64,000 nt of DNA from Roseicyclus persicicus. Its GTDB lineage: Bacteria; Pseudomonadota; Alphaproteobacteria; Rhodobacterales; Rhodobacteraceae. Of this stretch, positions 51,533 through 59,930 are shown piece after piece (within the stretch, counting starts at the first letter, position 1; each line of letters starts with the position of its first letter). A program made the position numbers and the translations under genes. The stretch lies in the NCBI RefSeq assembly GCF_012395815.1, contig NZ_JAAZQQ010000004.1, positions 248,001 through 312,000 of the forward strand. Direction: 5' to 3'. The notes under the pieces are model-generated. The model was not told the origin of the DNA, made no database searches, and saw only the letters and a list, made by a program, of their open reading frames with translations.

Positions 51533-52742
51533 GGGCGGTGAGATTGGCGCGGGGGCGGGCGGCGGCAAGGGCGAGCCGGTCGACGCGCTGGTGATCGGGG
51601 CGGGGCCCGCCGGGCTGATGGCGGCCGAGGTGCTGGCGCGGGCCGGGCGCGCGGTCGTGATCGCCGAGGGCAAGCCGTCGATGGGGCGGAAATTCCTGAT
51701 GGCGGGCAAGTCGGGCCTGAACCTGACCAAGGACGAGCCGGCCGAGCGGTTCGTCGCCGGCTACGGCGCGGCGGCCGGGTGGCTCGGGCCGATGCTGGCC
51801 GACATGGGCCCCGAGGAGGTGAAAGGCTGGGCCGAGGCGCTGGGCCAGCCGGTATTCACCGGGTCGTCGGGGCGGGTGTTCCCGGTGGCGATGAAGGCGA
51901 GCCCGCTGCTCCGCGCCTGGCTCGGGCGCATCGGCGCGGAGGCCCGCACCGGATGGCGCTGGACCGGCTGGGACGGCGGCGACTGGGTATTCGCCACGCG
52001 CGGGGGGGAGCGGCGGATCGCCCCGCGCGTGGTGGTGCTGGCGCTGGGGGGCTCCAGCTGGGCGCGGCTGGGCTCGGACGGGGCCTGGGCGGGGCTGCTG
52101 GCCGCGCGCGGCGTCGAGGTGGCGCCGTTCCGGCCGGCGAACATGGGGTTCGTCGTGGACTGGTCGCCGCACATGCGCCCGGTCTTCGGCCAGCCGGTGA
52201 AGGGGGTCGCCCTGCGCGACGCGGCCGGCGGCTGGCATCGCGGGGAGTTCGTGGTCTCGGCTCGGGGCGTCGAGGGCGGGGGCATCTACGCCGTCGCCGC
52301 AGACGTGCGCGACGGGGCGCCGCTGGTGGTGGACCTCCTGCCCGATCTGACCGAGGCGGAGGTGGCGCGGCGGCTGGCCGAGCGTCCGAGGAAGCGGACG
52401 CTGGCGCAGCACTTGGACAAGGCGCTGAAGCTCGACCCGGTGAAGCGGGCGCTGCTGCAGGAATTCGGCCGGCCCCTGCCCGAGGAGGCGGCGCTGGCGC
52501 GGCTGATCAAGGGGCTGGAGCTGCGCCAAGCGGGGCCGCGGCCGATGGACGAGGCGATCTCCACCGCGGGCGGCGTGACGCGGGCCGCCGTGGACGAGGG
52601 CCTGATGCTGCGCGCGCTGCCGGGCGTGTTCGTGGCGGGCGAGATGCTGGACTGGGAGGCGCCGACGGGCGGCTACCTGATCACCGGCTGCCTGGCGACG
52701 GGGCTGTGGGCCGGGCGGCACGCGGCCGGCTGGGGACGCTGA
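51531..52742 (+). CDS. TIGR03862/BaiN-like flavoprotein
   Basis: 403-residue NAD(P)/FAD-dependent protein of the HI0933/YhiN family. FAD motif ALVIGAGPAGLMAAEVLARAG (about 19-39), GRKFLMAGKSGLNLTKDEP, GSSWARLGSDGAWAG, GVEGGGIYAV and the C-terminal PTGGYLITGCLATGLWAGRHAA. TIGR03862 is a shorter branch with unknown substrate. ATG 51531 or 51522; either lies within or next to the start of the opposing HNH gene. It converges with the hydroxybutyrate dehydrogenase gene over 7 bp. Confidence 0.87.
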   Translation: MGGEIGAGAGGGKGEPVDALVIGAGPAGLMAAEVLARAGRAVVIAEGKPSMGRKFLMAGKSGLNLTKDEPAERFVAGYGAAAGWLGPMLADMGPEEVKGWAEALGQPVFTGSSGRVFPVAMKASPLLRAWLGRIGAEARTGWRWTGWDGGDWVFATRGGERRIAPRVVVLALGGSSWARLGSDGAWAGLLAARGVEVAPFRPANMGFVVDWSPHMRPVFGQPVKGVALRDAAGGWHRGEFVVSARGVEGGGIYAVAADVRDGAPLVVDLLPDLTEAEVARRLAERPRKRTLAQHLDKALKLDPVKRALLQEFGRPLPEEAALARLIKGLELRQAGPRPMDEAISTAGGVTRAAVDEGLMLRALPGVFVAGEMLDWEAPTGGYLITGCLATGLWAGRHAAGWGR

Positions 52743-52749
52743 GGGCGCG

Positions 52750-53553
52750 CTACTGCGCCGTCCAGCCCCCGTCCACCGGGATCGCGGTGCCGGTCACGTT
52801 GTGGGCCACCGGGGCGCAGAGCCACAGGGCCAGCGCGCCGATCTCCGCGGGGTCCGACATGCGGCGGGAGGGTTGCTTTTCCGACAGCAGGTCGGCGATG
52901 CCAGCGGCGCGGTCGCCGCCATGGGCGGCGGCGCGGGCCTCGATCTGGGGGGTCAGGATGGCGGTCTCGGTCCAGCCGGGGCAGAGGCAGTTGACGGTGA
53001 CACCGCCCTTCGCCCGGTCGCCGGCGGCGGCGTATTCGAGGGCGGCGACCTTGGACAGGCCGATCAGGCCGTGCTTGGCGGCGACGTAGGGCGCCTTGTC
53101 CTTCGACGCGACGAGGCCGTGGACCGAGGCGATGTTGATGACGCGGCCATATCCCCGCGCCGCCATGACGGGCAGCGCGGCCTGCATGGTGTGGAAGGCG
53201 GCCGACAGGTTGATGGCGATGATCCGGTCCCACGCATCGCGGGGCATGTCCTTGAGCGGCGCGGTGTGCTGGATGCCGGCGTTGTTGACCAGGATGTCGG
53301 CCCCGCCCCAGGCGGCGACGGCGGCCATCAGCTCGGCGATGCGGTCGGGGTTCTGCAGGTTGCCGGGGAAGAATTCGGCCTGCGGGCTGCCGATGCGGCG
53401 GAGATGCGTGCAGACCTCCTCGATCTGGGCGTCGCCGGCGAGGCCGTGGACGGCGATGCGGGCGCCGGCGCGGGCGAAGGCCTCGGCAATGGCCAGCCCG
53501 ATGCCCTGCACGGAGCCGGTGACAAGCGCGGTCTTGCCGGTGAGGTCGGTCAT
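52750..53553 (-). CDS. 3-hydroxybutyrate dehydrogenase (SDR)
   Basis: 267-residue SDR closely following D-beta-hydroxybutyrate dehydrogenase: TGSVQGIGLAIAEAFARAGA, NNAGIQHTAPLKDMPRDAWDRIIAINLSAAFHTMQAALP, INIASVHGLVASKDKAPYVAAKHGLIGL (catalytic Ser, Tyr, Lys), CPGWTETAILTPQIEA and the family-specific LSEKQPSRRMSDPAEIG. It would interconvert 3-hydroxybutyrate and acetoacetate, linked to PHB turnover. Its start overlaps the acyl-CoA synthetase stop by 4 nt, implying joint use of ketone bodies. Confidence 0.88.
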   Translation of the reverse strand: MTDLTGKTALVTGSVQGIGLAIAEAFARAGARIAVHGLAGDAQIEEVCTHLRRIGSPQAEFFPGNLQNPDRIAELMAAVAAWGGADILVNNAGIQHTAPLKDMPRDAWDRIIAINLSAAFHTMQAALPVMAARGYGRVINIASVHGLVASKDKAPYVAAKHGLIGLSKVAALEYAAAGDRAKGGVTVNCLCPGWTETAILTPQIEARAAAHGGDRAAGIADLLSEKQPSRRMSDPAEIGALALWLCAPVAHNVTGTAIPVDGGWTAQ

Positions 53554-55064
53554 GTCATGTCCTCCAGCAGCTTGCGGAGCTCGGTCTTGAGCACCTTGCC
53601 GTAGTTGTTCTTGGGCAGGTCCGGCAGCGGGTAGTAGGCCTTTGGCCGCTTGAACCGGGCGATCTGCGACAGGCAGTGGGCGTCGAGCGTGGCGGGGTCG
53701 AGGGTCTGCCCAGGGGTGGCGACGACGAAGGCGACGACATCCTCGCCCCATTCCTCCGAGGGGCGGCCGACGACCGACACCTCGTGGACCGCAGGATGGG
53801 TCAACAGCACCTCCTCCACCTCGCGGGGGTAGATGTTGGTGCCGCCCGAGATGATCACGTCCTTGGAGCGGTCGGCCAGCGTCAGGTAGCCGTCGGCATC
53901 CAGATGGCCGACATCGCCGGTCATCAGCCAGCCGTCCTTGAGTGCCTTGGCGGTCGCCCCGGGGTTCCGCCAGTAGCCAGGCATGACGGGCGCGCCGCGC
54001 ACCATGATCTCGCCGATCTCGCCGGGGGGCAGCGGGCGGGCCTCGGCGTCGCCGATGGCGACCTCGACGAGGGATTGCGCGCGGCCGACCGAGGCGAGAC
54101 GCTCGCGCCAGCGCGGGTGGCTTCGGTCGGCCACGTCGGCGCGGGACAGCGCGGTGATCGCCATCGGGCATTCGCCCTGCCCGTAGATCTGGACGAAGCG
54201 CGGCCCGAACCAGTCCACCGCCTCCTCGATGTCGGCACGGTACATCGGGCCGCCGCCGTAGACGATGGTCTTGATCCCGTCGCCCCGCTGGCCGGTGGCC
54301 CTGGCCGTATCGGTCAGGCGGCGGACCATGGTGGGGGCCATGAACATGGAGGTCGGGCCGTGGTCGGCCGACAGCGCCAGCACCTCGGCCGGGTCGAAGC
54401 CGCCCGAGGGCGGGACCATGTGGCGGGCGCCCATGCGAACGTGGATCGCGGCGTAAAGGCCCGCGCCGTGGCTCATGGGCGCGGCGTAAAGGGCGGCGTC
54501 GGCGGGCGACACGGGGTCGACTTCGATGGGGTAGCAGGTGGAGGTGGCGGCGATCATGCCGTGGGTGATCTGCACGCCCTTGGGCTTGCCGGTGGTGCCC
54601 GAGGTGTAGAAGAGCCAGGCGAGATCGGTGGCCTGCCGGTCGGCCACGGGCAGGGGCGCGCCGGTGGTGAGGGCGGCGAAGGCATCGGAGTGCAGCGCGG
54701 TCATCGGGAGGCCGGTTTCCGCTGCGAGGGCTGCGGTCAGGTCGGCGCTGGTGAAGACGCGGGCCGCGCCGCTGTCGTGCAGGATGAACGCCGCCTCCTT
54801 CGGGTGCAGCTTGGCGTTGATCGGGACGGCGACGGCGCCGGCGGCCCAGATGCCGAACATCGCCACGAGGTAGTCGGGGCAGTTCCTGGAAAAGATCGCC
54901 ACGCGGTCGCCGGGGGCGAGGCCATCCGCCGCCAGCGACCGGGCCAGCGCACCGGCGCGGGCGTGGAAACGCGCGTAGCTCTCCACCACCTCGCCGCCCA
55001 TCAGGATCGCGGGGCCGTCGCCGGCGACCTGGGCCGTGCGGGCGAGCCAATGGGCGATGTTCAT
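53550..55064 (-). CDS. AMP-dependent acyl-CoA synthetase/ligase
   Basis: 504-residue class I adenylate-forming enzyme. P-loop LFYTSGTTGKPKG (151-163), core motif YGQGECPMAI, TGDVGHLDADGYLTLADRSKDVIISGGTNIYPREVE, and the catalytic Lys K490 in NNYGKVLK. Length and motifs fit medium/short-chain acyl- or aryl-CoA ligases; substrate uncertain. Coupling to 3-hydroxybutyrate dehydrogenase suggests acetoacetate or 3-hydroxybutyrate activation. Divergent from ribokinase over 122 bp. Confidence 0.9.
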   Translation of the reverse strand: MNIAHWLARTAQVAGDGPAILMGGEVVESYARFHARAGALARSLAADGLAPGDRVAIFSRNCPDYLVAMFGIWAAGAVAVPINAKLHPKEAAFILHDSGAARVFTSADLTAALAAETGLPMTALHSDAFAALTTGAPLPVADRQATDLAWLFYTSGTTGKPKGVQITHGMIAATSTCYPIEVDPVSPADAALYAAPMSHGAGLYAAIHVRMGARHMVPPSGGFDPAEVLALSADHGPTSMFMAPTMVRRLTDTARATGQRGDGIKTIVYGGGPMYRADIEEAVDWFGPRFVQIYGQGECPMAITALSRADVADRSHPRWRERLASVGRAQSLVEVAIGDAEARPLPPGEIGEIMVRGAPVMPGYWRNPGATAKALKDGWLMTGDVGHLDADGYLTLADRSKDVIISGGTNIYPREVEEVLLTHPAVHEVSVVGRPSEEWGEDVVAFVVATPGQTLDPATLDAHCLSQIARFKRPKAYYPLPDLPKNNYGKVLKTELRKLLEDMT

Positions 55065-55186
55065 GGCGTGGCCTCTCCTCTCCTGCCCCGAGTGTTCCGC
55101 GCGCGCGGCGACGGCGCAAGGGGGTGCTGGCGGGGCCGCGGGCGCCCGGCTAGGGTTCCGTGCGACACCGCGAACCGGGAGGGCCC

Positions 55187-56110
55187 ATGCCGCATGACAT
55201 CGTGATCCTCGGCGTCTTCGTCGCCGATGCCGCCTTTCGCTGCAACCGGCTGCCGCGGCTGGGCGAGACGCTGATCGGGACGGGCTTTACCCTCGGCCCC
55301 GGCGGCAAGGGATCGAACCAGGCGGTGGCGGCGGCCAAGGCCGGGGGCGACGTGGGGTTCCTCGCCCGGATCGGCGACGACACCTTCGGCGCGATGGGCA
55401 TGGCGACCTGGGAGGCGGCGGGGGTGACGCCGCTGGTGATCCGCGACGCCACGCGCGCCACGGGGGCGGCGGGCATCTTCATCGAGGAGACTGAGGGGCG
55501 GAACGCCATCGTCATCAGCCCCGGCGCGGCGGCGGCGATCACCGTGGCGGACGTGGAGGCGCAGGCGGCGACCATCGCGGGGGCGAAGGTGGCGGTGACG
55601 CAGCTGGAGCAGCCGGTGGCGGTGGCCGAGCGGTTCCTGCGGATCGCGGCGGCCGGCGGGGCGGCGACGATCCTGAACCCCGCGCCCGCGGCACCCCTGC
55701 CCGAGGGGATGCTGGCGCTCTGCGACTACGTCACCCCGAACGAGGCCGAGGCGGCGGAGCTGACCGGCATCCCGGTCACCGACCGCGCCAGCGCGGCGGT
55801 GGCGGCCGACGCGCTGCTGGCGCAGGGCGTGCGACGGGCGGCGATCGTGACGCTGGGCGGCGACGGGGCGCTGGTGCGCGACGCGGCCGGCGTGCGCCAT
55901 GTGCCGGCTATGCAGGCGGGGCCGGTGGTGGACACGACCGGGGCGGGCGACGCCTTCAACGGCGGCTTCGCGGCGGGGCTGGCGGCGGGCATGGACCTGG
56001 ACGCCGCGCTGCGCTTCGGCACGGCGGTGGCGGCGCTGTCGGTGACGCGACACGGCACGGCGGCGTCCATGCCGACGCGGGCGGAGGTGGAGGCGCTGCT
56101 GGCGCGCTGA
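55187..56110 (+). CDS. rbsK: Ribokinase (PfkB family)
   Basis: 307-residue sugar kinase. VADAAFRCNRLPRLGETL, LGPGGKGSNQAVAAAKAGGDVGFLARIGDD (PfkB signature 1), TPNEAEAAELTG, and VDTTGAGDAFNGGFAAGLAAGM (signature 2 with catalytic Asp). Ribokinase-type substrate motif GGKGSNQA supports D-ribose, but related pentoses or deoxyribose are possible. GGGAGGG precedes ATG 55187. It is on the opposite strand to the catabolic operon downstream and not clearly part of it. Confidence 0.88.
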   Translation: MPHDIVILGVFVADAAFRCNRLPRLGETLIGTGFTLGPGGKGSNQAVAAAKAGGDVGFLARIGDDTFGAMGMATWEAAGVTPLVIRDATRATGAAGIFIEETEGRNAIVISPGAAAAITVADVEAQAATIAGAKVAVTQLEQPVAVAERFLRIAAAGGAATILNPAPAAPLPEGMLALCDYVTPNEAEAAELTGIPVTDRASAAVAADALLAQGVRRAAIVTLGGDGALVRDAAGVRHVPAMQAGPVVDTTGAGDAFNGGFAAGLAAGMDLDAALRFGTAVAALSVTRHGTAASMPTRAEVEALLAR

Positions 56111-56112
56111 AG

Positions 56113-56137
56113 CGGCGGCGCGCGGTCGGCGCCGCCG
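56113..56137 (+). terminator. Hairpin after ribokinase
   Basis: 9-bp stem CGGCGGCGC (56113-56121) and GCGCCGCCG (56129-56137), loop 7 nt, right after the ribokinase stop. No T-run, so a weak candidate; it may also serve the convergent Dabb gene transcript. Confidence 0.5.
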
Positions 56138-56161
56138 GGAGTGCGTATTTGGGGAAAGATG
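56138..56161 (-). repeat. Diverged second copy of the intergenic repeat
   Basis: Minus strand reads CATCTTTCCCCAAATACGCA then CTCC, related to CATCTTTGCTTCGAAAATAC plus TCC at 14241-14263. Both lie between convergent genes next to a GC hairpin. Only two copies are in the window, so family status is inferred. Confidence 0.45.
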
Positions 56162-56200
56162 AAGCCGGGCCGCCGGCGACGGCTCTGCGGTGCCCGCCCG

Positions 56201-56509
56201 TCAGAGCTCAAGATCGGCGACGAAGATGCCCGCGTGGCCGCCCTTCGACGCGGCGACCAGCATTCCGCCGGCGCGGACGTGGTCGGGGTGCGCCTTGTAG
56301 GCCAGATGCGCGGCGCGGTCCGTGAAGAAGACCGAGAAGCCGTAGGCATAGCGCGCGGACTTGCCCTCGAAATCGCGGTTCGGGCCGTGGGTGAAGTGCG
56401 AGGCGCCGGGCAGCGCGTCGCAGACCGCGGCGAGGATCGGCATGGCGGCCTCGATCCGCGCGAGGCCCTCGGGGCCGTCGGGGTCCATCAGGACGATGTG
56501 GTGCAGCAT
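56201..56509 (-). CDS. Dabb (stress-responsive A/B barrel) family protein
   Basis: 102-residue dimeric alpha/beta-barrel protein. MLHHIVLMDPDGPEGLARIEAAMPILAAV, FTHGPNRDFEGKSARYAYGFSVFFTDRAAHLAYKAHPDHV match the Dabb domain. Such proteins often sit in sugar or inositol catabolic operons, sometimes as small lyases or isomerases; the activity is not known here. Last gene of the leftward operon, 3 bp after the glycerate kinase gene. Confidence 0.88.
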   Translation of the reverse strand: MLHHIVLMDPDGPEGLARIEAAMPILAAVCDALPGASHFTHGPNRDFEGKSARYAYGFSVFFTDRAAHLAYKAHPDHVRAGGMLVAASKGGHAGIFVADLEL

Positions 56510-56512
56510 GGC

Positions 56513-57745
56513 TCAGCCCTCGATCAGGATGGCGCGGAAGTCGTTGACGTTGGTGAGCGTGGGGCCGGGGACGACCTGCGCGTCAATCTTGTCAAAGAAT
56601 GTGTGGGCGTCGTTGCGGGCGAGGGCCAGCGCGGGATCGACGCCCGCCGCAGCGGCGCGGGCAAGCGTGTGGGGGCCGATCACCGCGCCCGCGACCTCAG
56701 CCGCGCCGTCGACGCCATCGGTGTCGCAGGCGATGGCGTGGATGCCGGGTGCGCCGTTCAGCGCGAGGGCGAGGGCCAGCGCGTATTCCGCGTTGGGCCC
56801 GCCGACGCCGTCGCCGCGTTTCGTCACCGTCAGCTCGCCGCCCGACAGGATCAGGCGGGGGCCCGTCGCCTTGAGCGCGAGCGCGGCATGGGCTCCGGCG
56901 ACCTCGCGCGCCTCGCCCTCCAGCGCGTCGCCGAGGATCTCAACGGTATAGCCATGGGCGCGGGCAAGATCGGCGGCGGCGGCGAGCGACTGGGCGGGCG
57001 CGGCGTAGATCACGTTCTCGACGCGGGACAGGCGCGGATCGTCGGGCAGGACGGGGTCGCCGCCGGCCTCGAGGAAGGCGCGGATGGCAGGCGCGGGCGC
57101 GACGCCCCAGCGGGCAAGGGCGGCCAGCGCGCGGGCGGCATCGCCGCGGTGGCCGACGGTGGGGCCCGAGGCGATGTCGCCGGGGTTGTCGCCGGGGACG
57201 TCCGAGATCATCAGGGCGAGCATCCGCGCGGGGTAGGCCGCCGCGGCGAGGCGGCCGCCCTTCACGGCCGAGATCTCCTTGCGGATGCCGTTGATCTCGC
57301 CGATCGGCGCGCCCGAGGCGAGCAACCCCTGGGTCAGCGCCTGCTTCTCGGCCAGCGTGATCCCGTCCGCAGGCGCGCAAAGCAGCGCCGAGCCACCGCC
57401 CGAGATCAGCGCCAGCACGAAGTCGCCCTCGCCCACGCCCGCCAGCAGGTCGAGCATCCTGCGCGTCGCCGCGACGCCGGCGGCGTCGGGCACCGGGTGC
57501 GCGGCCTCGACGATCTCGATGCCTGCGCAGGGGCGGGCATAGCCGTAGCGCGTGATGACCAGCCCCTCGCAGGGGCCCCAGGCGGCCTCGACCGCCTCGG
57601 CCATGCGGGCGCTGGCCTTGCCGGCGCCGACCACGACGACACGGCCCTCGGGCTTGGCAGGCAGGGCGCGGGCGAGGCTCTGCATCGGGTCGGCCACCTC
57701 GACCGCCTTGGCGAAGAGGGCGCGGAGCAGGTTGTCGGGCGTCAT
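56513..57745 (-). CDS. Glycerate kinase / hydroxypyruvate reductase family (MOFRL, TtuD-like)
   Basis: 410-residue MOFRL-family enzyme. VVVGAGKASARMAEAVEAAW near the start, GDFVLALISGGGSALLCAPADGITL, MISDVPGDNPGDIASGPTVG and LILSGGELTVTKRGDGVGGPNAEYALALALAL (MOFRL domain) with CDTDGVDG. Members are D-glycerate 2-kinases, historically called hydroxypyruvate reductase TtuD, of tartrate and hydroxypyruvate use. Here it would phosphorylate glycerate produced by the upstream pathway. Overlaps the LacI gene by 4 nt. Confidence 0.92.
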   Translation of the reverse strand: MTPDNLLRALFAKAVEVADPMQSLARALPAKPEGRVVVVGAGKASARMAEAVEAAWGPCEGLVITRYGYARPCAGIEIVEAAHPVPDAAGVAATRRMLDLLAGVGEGDFVLALISGGGSALLCAPADGITLAEKQALTQGLLASGAPIGEINGIRKEISAVKGGRLAAAAYPARMLALMISDVPGDNPGDIASGPTVGHRGDAARALAALARWGVAPAPAIRAFLEAGGDPVLPDDPRLSRVENVIYAAPAQSLAAAADLARAHGYTVEILGDALEGEAREVAGAHAALALKATGPRLILSGGELTVTKRGDGVGGPNAEYALALALALNGAPGIHAIACDTDGVDGAAEVAGAVIGPHTLARAAAAGVDPALALARNDAHTFFDKIDAQVVPGPTLTNVNDFRAILIEG

Positions 57746-58755
57746 GCGGCGGGTCCGAGGCTGGAGGCGCGGGGAACGAGGCGCACGGGGATGCGCAGTT
57801 CGGGCTCGGGCCGCTGCCCCTCGACCATCCAGGCCAGCAGCCGCGCGGCGGTGTCCCGCGCGAAGCCGGCGATGTCGCAGGAGACGGAGGACAGCTGCGG
57901 CCAGCTCTGCGCGGCCTCCTCGATGTCGTCGAAGCCGACCACGCGGAACCCCTGCCCCACCGGCCGCCCGGCGCGGGCGAAGCCGGCCATCAGGCCGAGC
58001 GCGACGAGGTCGTTGAAGCAGACGGCCGCGTCGACCTCGGGGTGATCGGCCAGCAGCGTGTCGGCGGCCTGCATCCCGAAGGCGCGGGTGGACTTGCCGT
58101 GCAGCGCGACCTGGTCCAGCCCCTCGGCCTTCAGCACCTCGCGCCAGCCCGATTTCCGTTCGCGCGTGATCGCCCGGCCCGGCAAGCCGCCGACGAAGGC
58201 GATGTGCCGCGCGCCCTGGTCCAGCAAATGCCGCGTCGCCTCGGCGCTGCCGGCGGCGTAGTCGAAGCTGGCGAAGGGAAACAGGTCGGTCCGCTCGTCC
58301 ATCCGGCGCAGCACCTGCAGCACGGGCAGGCCGGTGCGGGCCAGCTGGTCGAAGGTGTCGGACGCCTCGCCATAGGCGGGCGAGATCACCAGCGCGGCGA
58401 CGCCGTGTTCGATCATGGAGCCGACGAGTTTCGCCTGCAGCTCGGGGTCCTCGTCGGAATTGGCGATGACGGTGGCGTAGCCCTCGGCGGCCAGCGCCAT
58501 CTGCAGCGAGGTGGCGAACTCGGTGAAGAAGGGGTTGCGCAGGTCGTTGATCACGAGGCCCACCAGCCCGACCGAGGCCGAGCGCAGGTTGGCGGCGGCA
58601 CGGTTGTAGACGTAGCCGATCTCGGCCATCGCGGCCTCGACGGTCTTGCGGGTCTCGGGCCGGACCTGCTTCGAGCCCTGCAGCACGAGCGAGACGGTGG
58701 ATTTCGACACGCCCGCGCGGGCGGCGACATCCATGATGGTGGGGCGGCGTTTCAT
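57742..58755 (-). CDS. LacI-family transcriptional regulator
   Basis: 337 residues. N-terminal helix-turn-helix TIMDVAARAGVSKSTVSLVLQGSKQVRPETRKTVEAAMAEIGYVYNRAAANLR (about 6-59) with the hinge helix, then a periplasmic-binding-protein-like effector domain (VGLVINDLRNPFFTEFATSLQ, FVGGLPGRAITRERKSGW, AVCFNDLVALGLM, VVGFDDIEEA). It lies inside the operon it probably controls. A LacI-type palindrome at 63771-63786 is the best operator candidate. The effector should be the pathway sugar or an intermediate. Confidence 0.95.
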   Translation of the reverse strand: MKRRPTIMDVAARAGVSKSTVSLVLQGSKQVRPETRKTVEAAMAEIGYVYNRAAANLRSASVGLVGLVINDLRNPFFTEFATSLQMALAAEGYATVIANSDEDPELQAKLVGSMIEHGVAALVISPAYGEASDTFDQLARTGLPVLQVLRRMDERTDLFPFASFDYAAGSAEATRHLLDQGARHIAFVGGLPGRAITRERKSGWREVLKAEGLDQVALHGKSTRAFGMQAADTLLADHPEVDAAVCFNDLVALGLMAGFARAGRPVGQGFRVVGFDDIEEAAQSWPQLSSVSCDIAGFARDTAARLLAWMVEGQRPEPELRIPVRLVPRASSLGPAA

Positions 58756-58764
58756 GCGCCCTTG

Positions 58765-59928
58765 TTAGCCGCCGATCCCGTGCAGCGCCAAGAGCGTTCG
58801 CATCCGCCCCTGCGCCAGGTCGGGATCGCGCAGCAGGCGGGCACGGTCGGCAAGCCGGTAGACCTCGGCGTAATGGGTGATCTCGCGCGAGGACTGGAAG
58901 CCTGCGGGCATGACGAAGTGGGACTGGGTGCCGTTGAGCCAGCTGAGGAAGGCGACGCCGGCCTTGTAGAACTGGGTGGGCGCCTTGAAGATCTCGCGGC
59001 TGAGCGGGACGGTGGGGGCAAGGAGCGCGTGGTAGGTGGCGCGGTCGCCTGTCGCCAGCGCCTCCAGCGCCTGCGCGGCGGCCGGCGCGATGGCAGCGAA
59101 GATGCCGAGAAGTGCGTGGGAGAAGTGGGTGCCGTCGCCCTCGATGAGGGCGGCGTAGTTGAAATCGTCGCCGGTGTAGAGGCGGACGCCCTCGGGCAGC
59201 TGGGCGCGGAACGCCTCCTCGTGGGACTGGTCGAGGAGGCTGATCTTGATGCCGTCGACCTTGGCGGCGTGGCGGCGGATCAGGTCGAGCACGACGGTGT
59301 TGGCGGTGGCGATGTCATAGGCGCCCCAGTAGCCGGTCAGCGCCGGGTCGAACATGTCGCCGAGCCAGTGCAGGATCACCGGGCTTGCCGATTCTTCTAT
59401 AAGAGTATCGTAGACGCGGGCGTAGTCCTCGGGCCCGGCCTTGAGCGCGGGCAGCGCACGGGTGGCCATCAGGATCAGCTGCCCGCCCGCGGCCTCGATG
59501 GCGGCCATCTGGGTGCGGTAGGCGTCGAGGATGGTGTCGAGGCTGGTCAGCTCCGCCAGCGTCTTGTGATCCGTCCCCGCCCCGCAGGCGACGCGCGGCT
59601 TCATCGGGTGGGCCCTGGCGTCGCGCATGGTGCGCTCGATCAGCTCCTTCGCGGTCAGCCAGTCCACGCCCATCCCGCGCTGCGCGGTGTCCATCGCCTC
59701 GGCCAGCCCCAGCCCCTGGTCCCAGAGGCCGTGGCGGAAGGCCAGCGTCGCGTCCCAGTCCACCGCCGGGCGGCCCTGCCACGGGGCGCGTTCGGCCAGC
59801 GGGTCGGAGATGACGTGGGCAGCGGCGAAGGCGGTGCGGGTGAGCGGCACGGATGGCGCGCGCGGCACCAGCGGCGCGCCCGTCAGGCGGTAGTCCTCCA
59901 GCGTCCCGGCATAGGTCGGCAACAGCAT
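58765..59928 (-). CDS. DUF993 family, dihydrodipicolinate-synthase-like TIM barrel
   Basis: 387 residues. LTRTAFAAAHVISDPLAE, AVDWDATLAFRHGLWDQGLGLAEAMDTAQRGMGVDWLTAKELI and RVACGAGTDH mark DUF993, a family placed with DHDPS/N-acetylneuraminate lyase-like class I aldolases. The likely Schiff-base lysine is K228 in VDGIKISLL, like the GIKE of DHDPS. A retro-aldol step on a keto acid is a reasonable guess; no activity is established to my knowledge. Codons 173-180 are unusually AT-ending (59392-59416). Two bp after the GMC gene. Confidence 0.85.
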   Translation of the reverse strand: MLLPTYAGTLEDYRLTGAPLVPRAPSVPLTRTAFAAAHVISDPLAERAPWQGRPAVDWDATLAFRHGLWDQGLGLAEAMDTAQRGMGVDWLTAKELIERTMRDARAHPMKPRVACGAGTDHKTLAELTSLDTILDAYRTQMAAIEAAGGQLILMATRALPALKAGPEDYARVYDTLIEESASPVILHWLGDMFDPALTGYWGAYDIATANTVVLDLIRRHAAKVDGIKISLLDQSHEEAFRAQLPEGVRLYTGDDFNYAALIEGDGTHFSHALLGIFAAIAPAAAQALEALATGDRATYHALLAPTVPLSREIFKAPTQFYKAGVAFLSWLNGTQSHFVMPAGFQSSREITHYAEVYRLADRARLLRDPDLAQGRMRTLLALHGIGG

Positions 59929-59930
59929 CG

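Noticed and set aside
56138-56161. Attachment site for a mobile element
   Set aside because: The two related repeats are inverted and diverged, with no integrase between them; a dispersed intergenic repeat explains them better.
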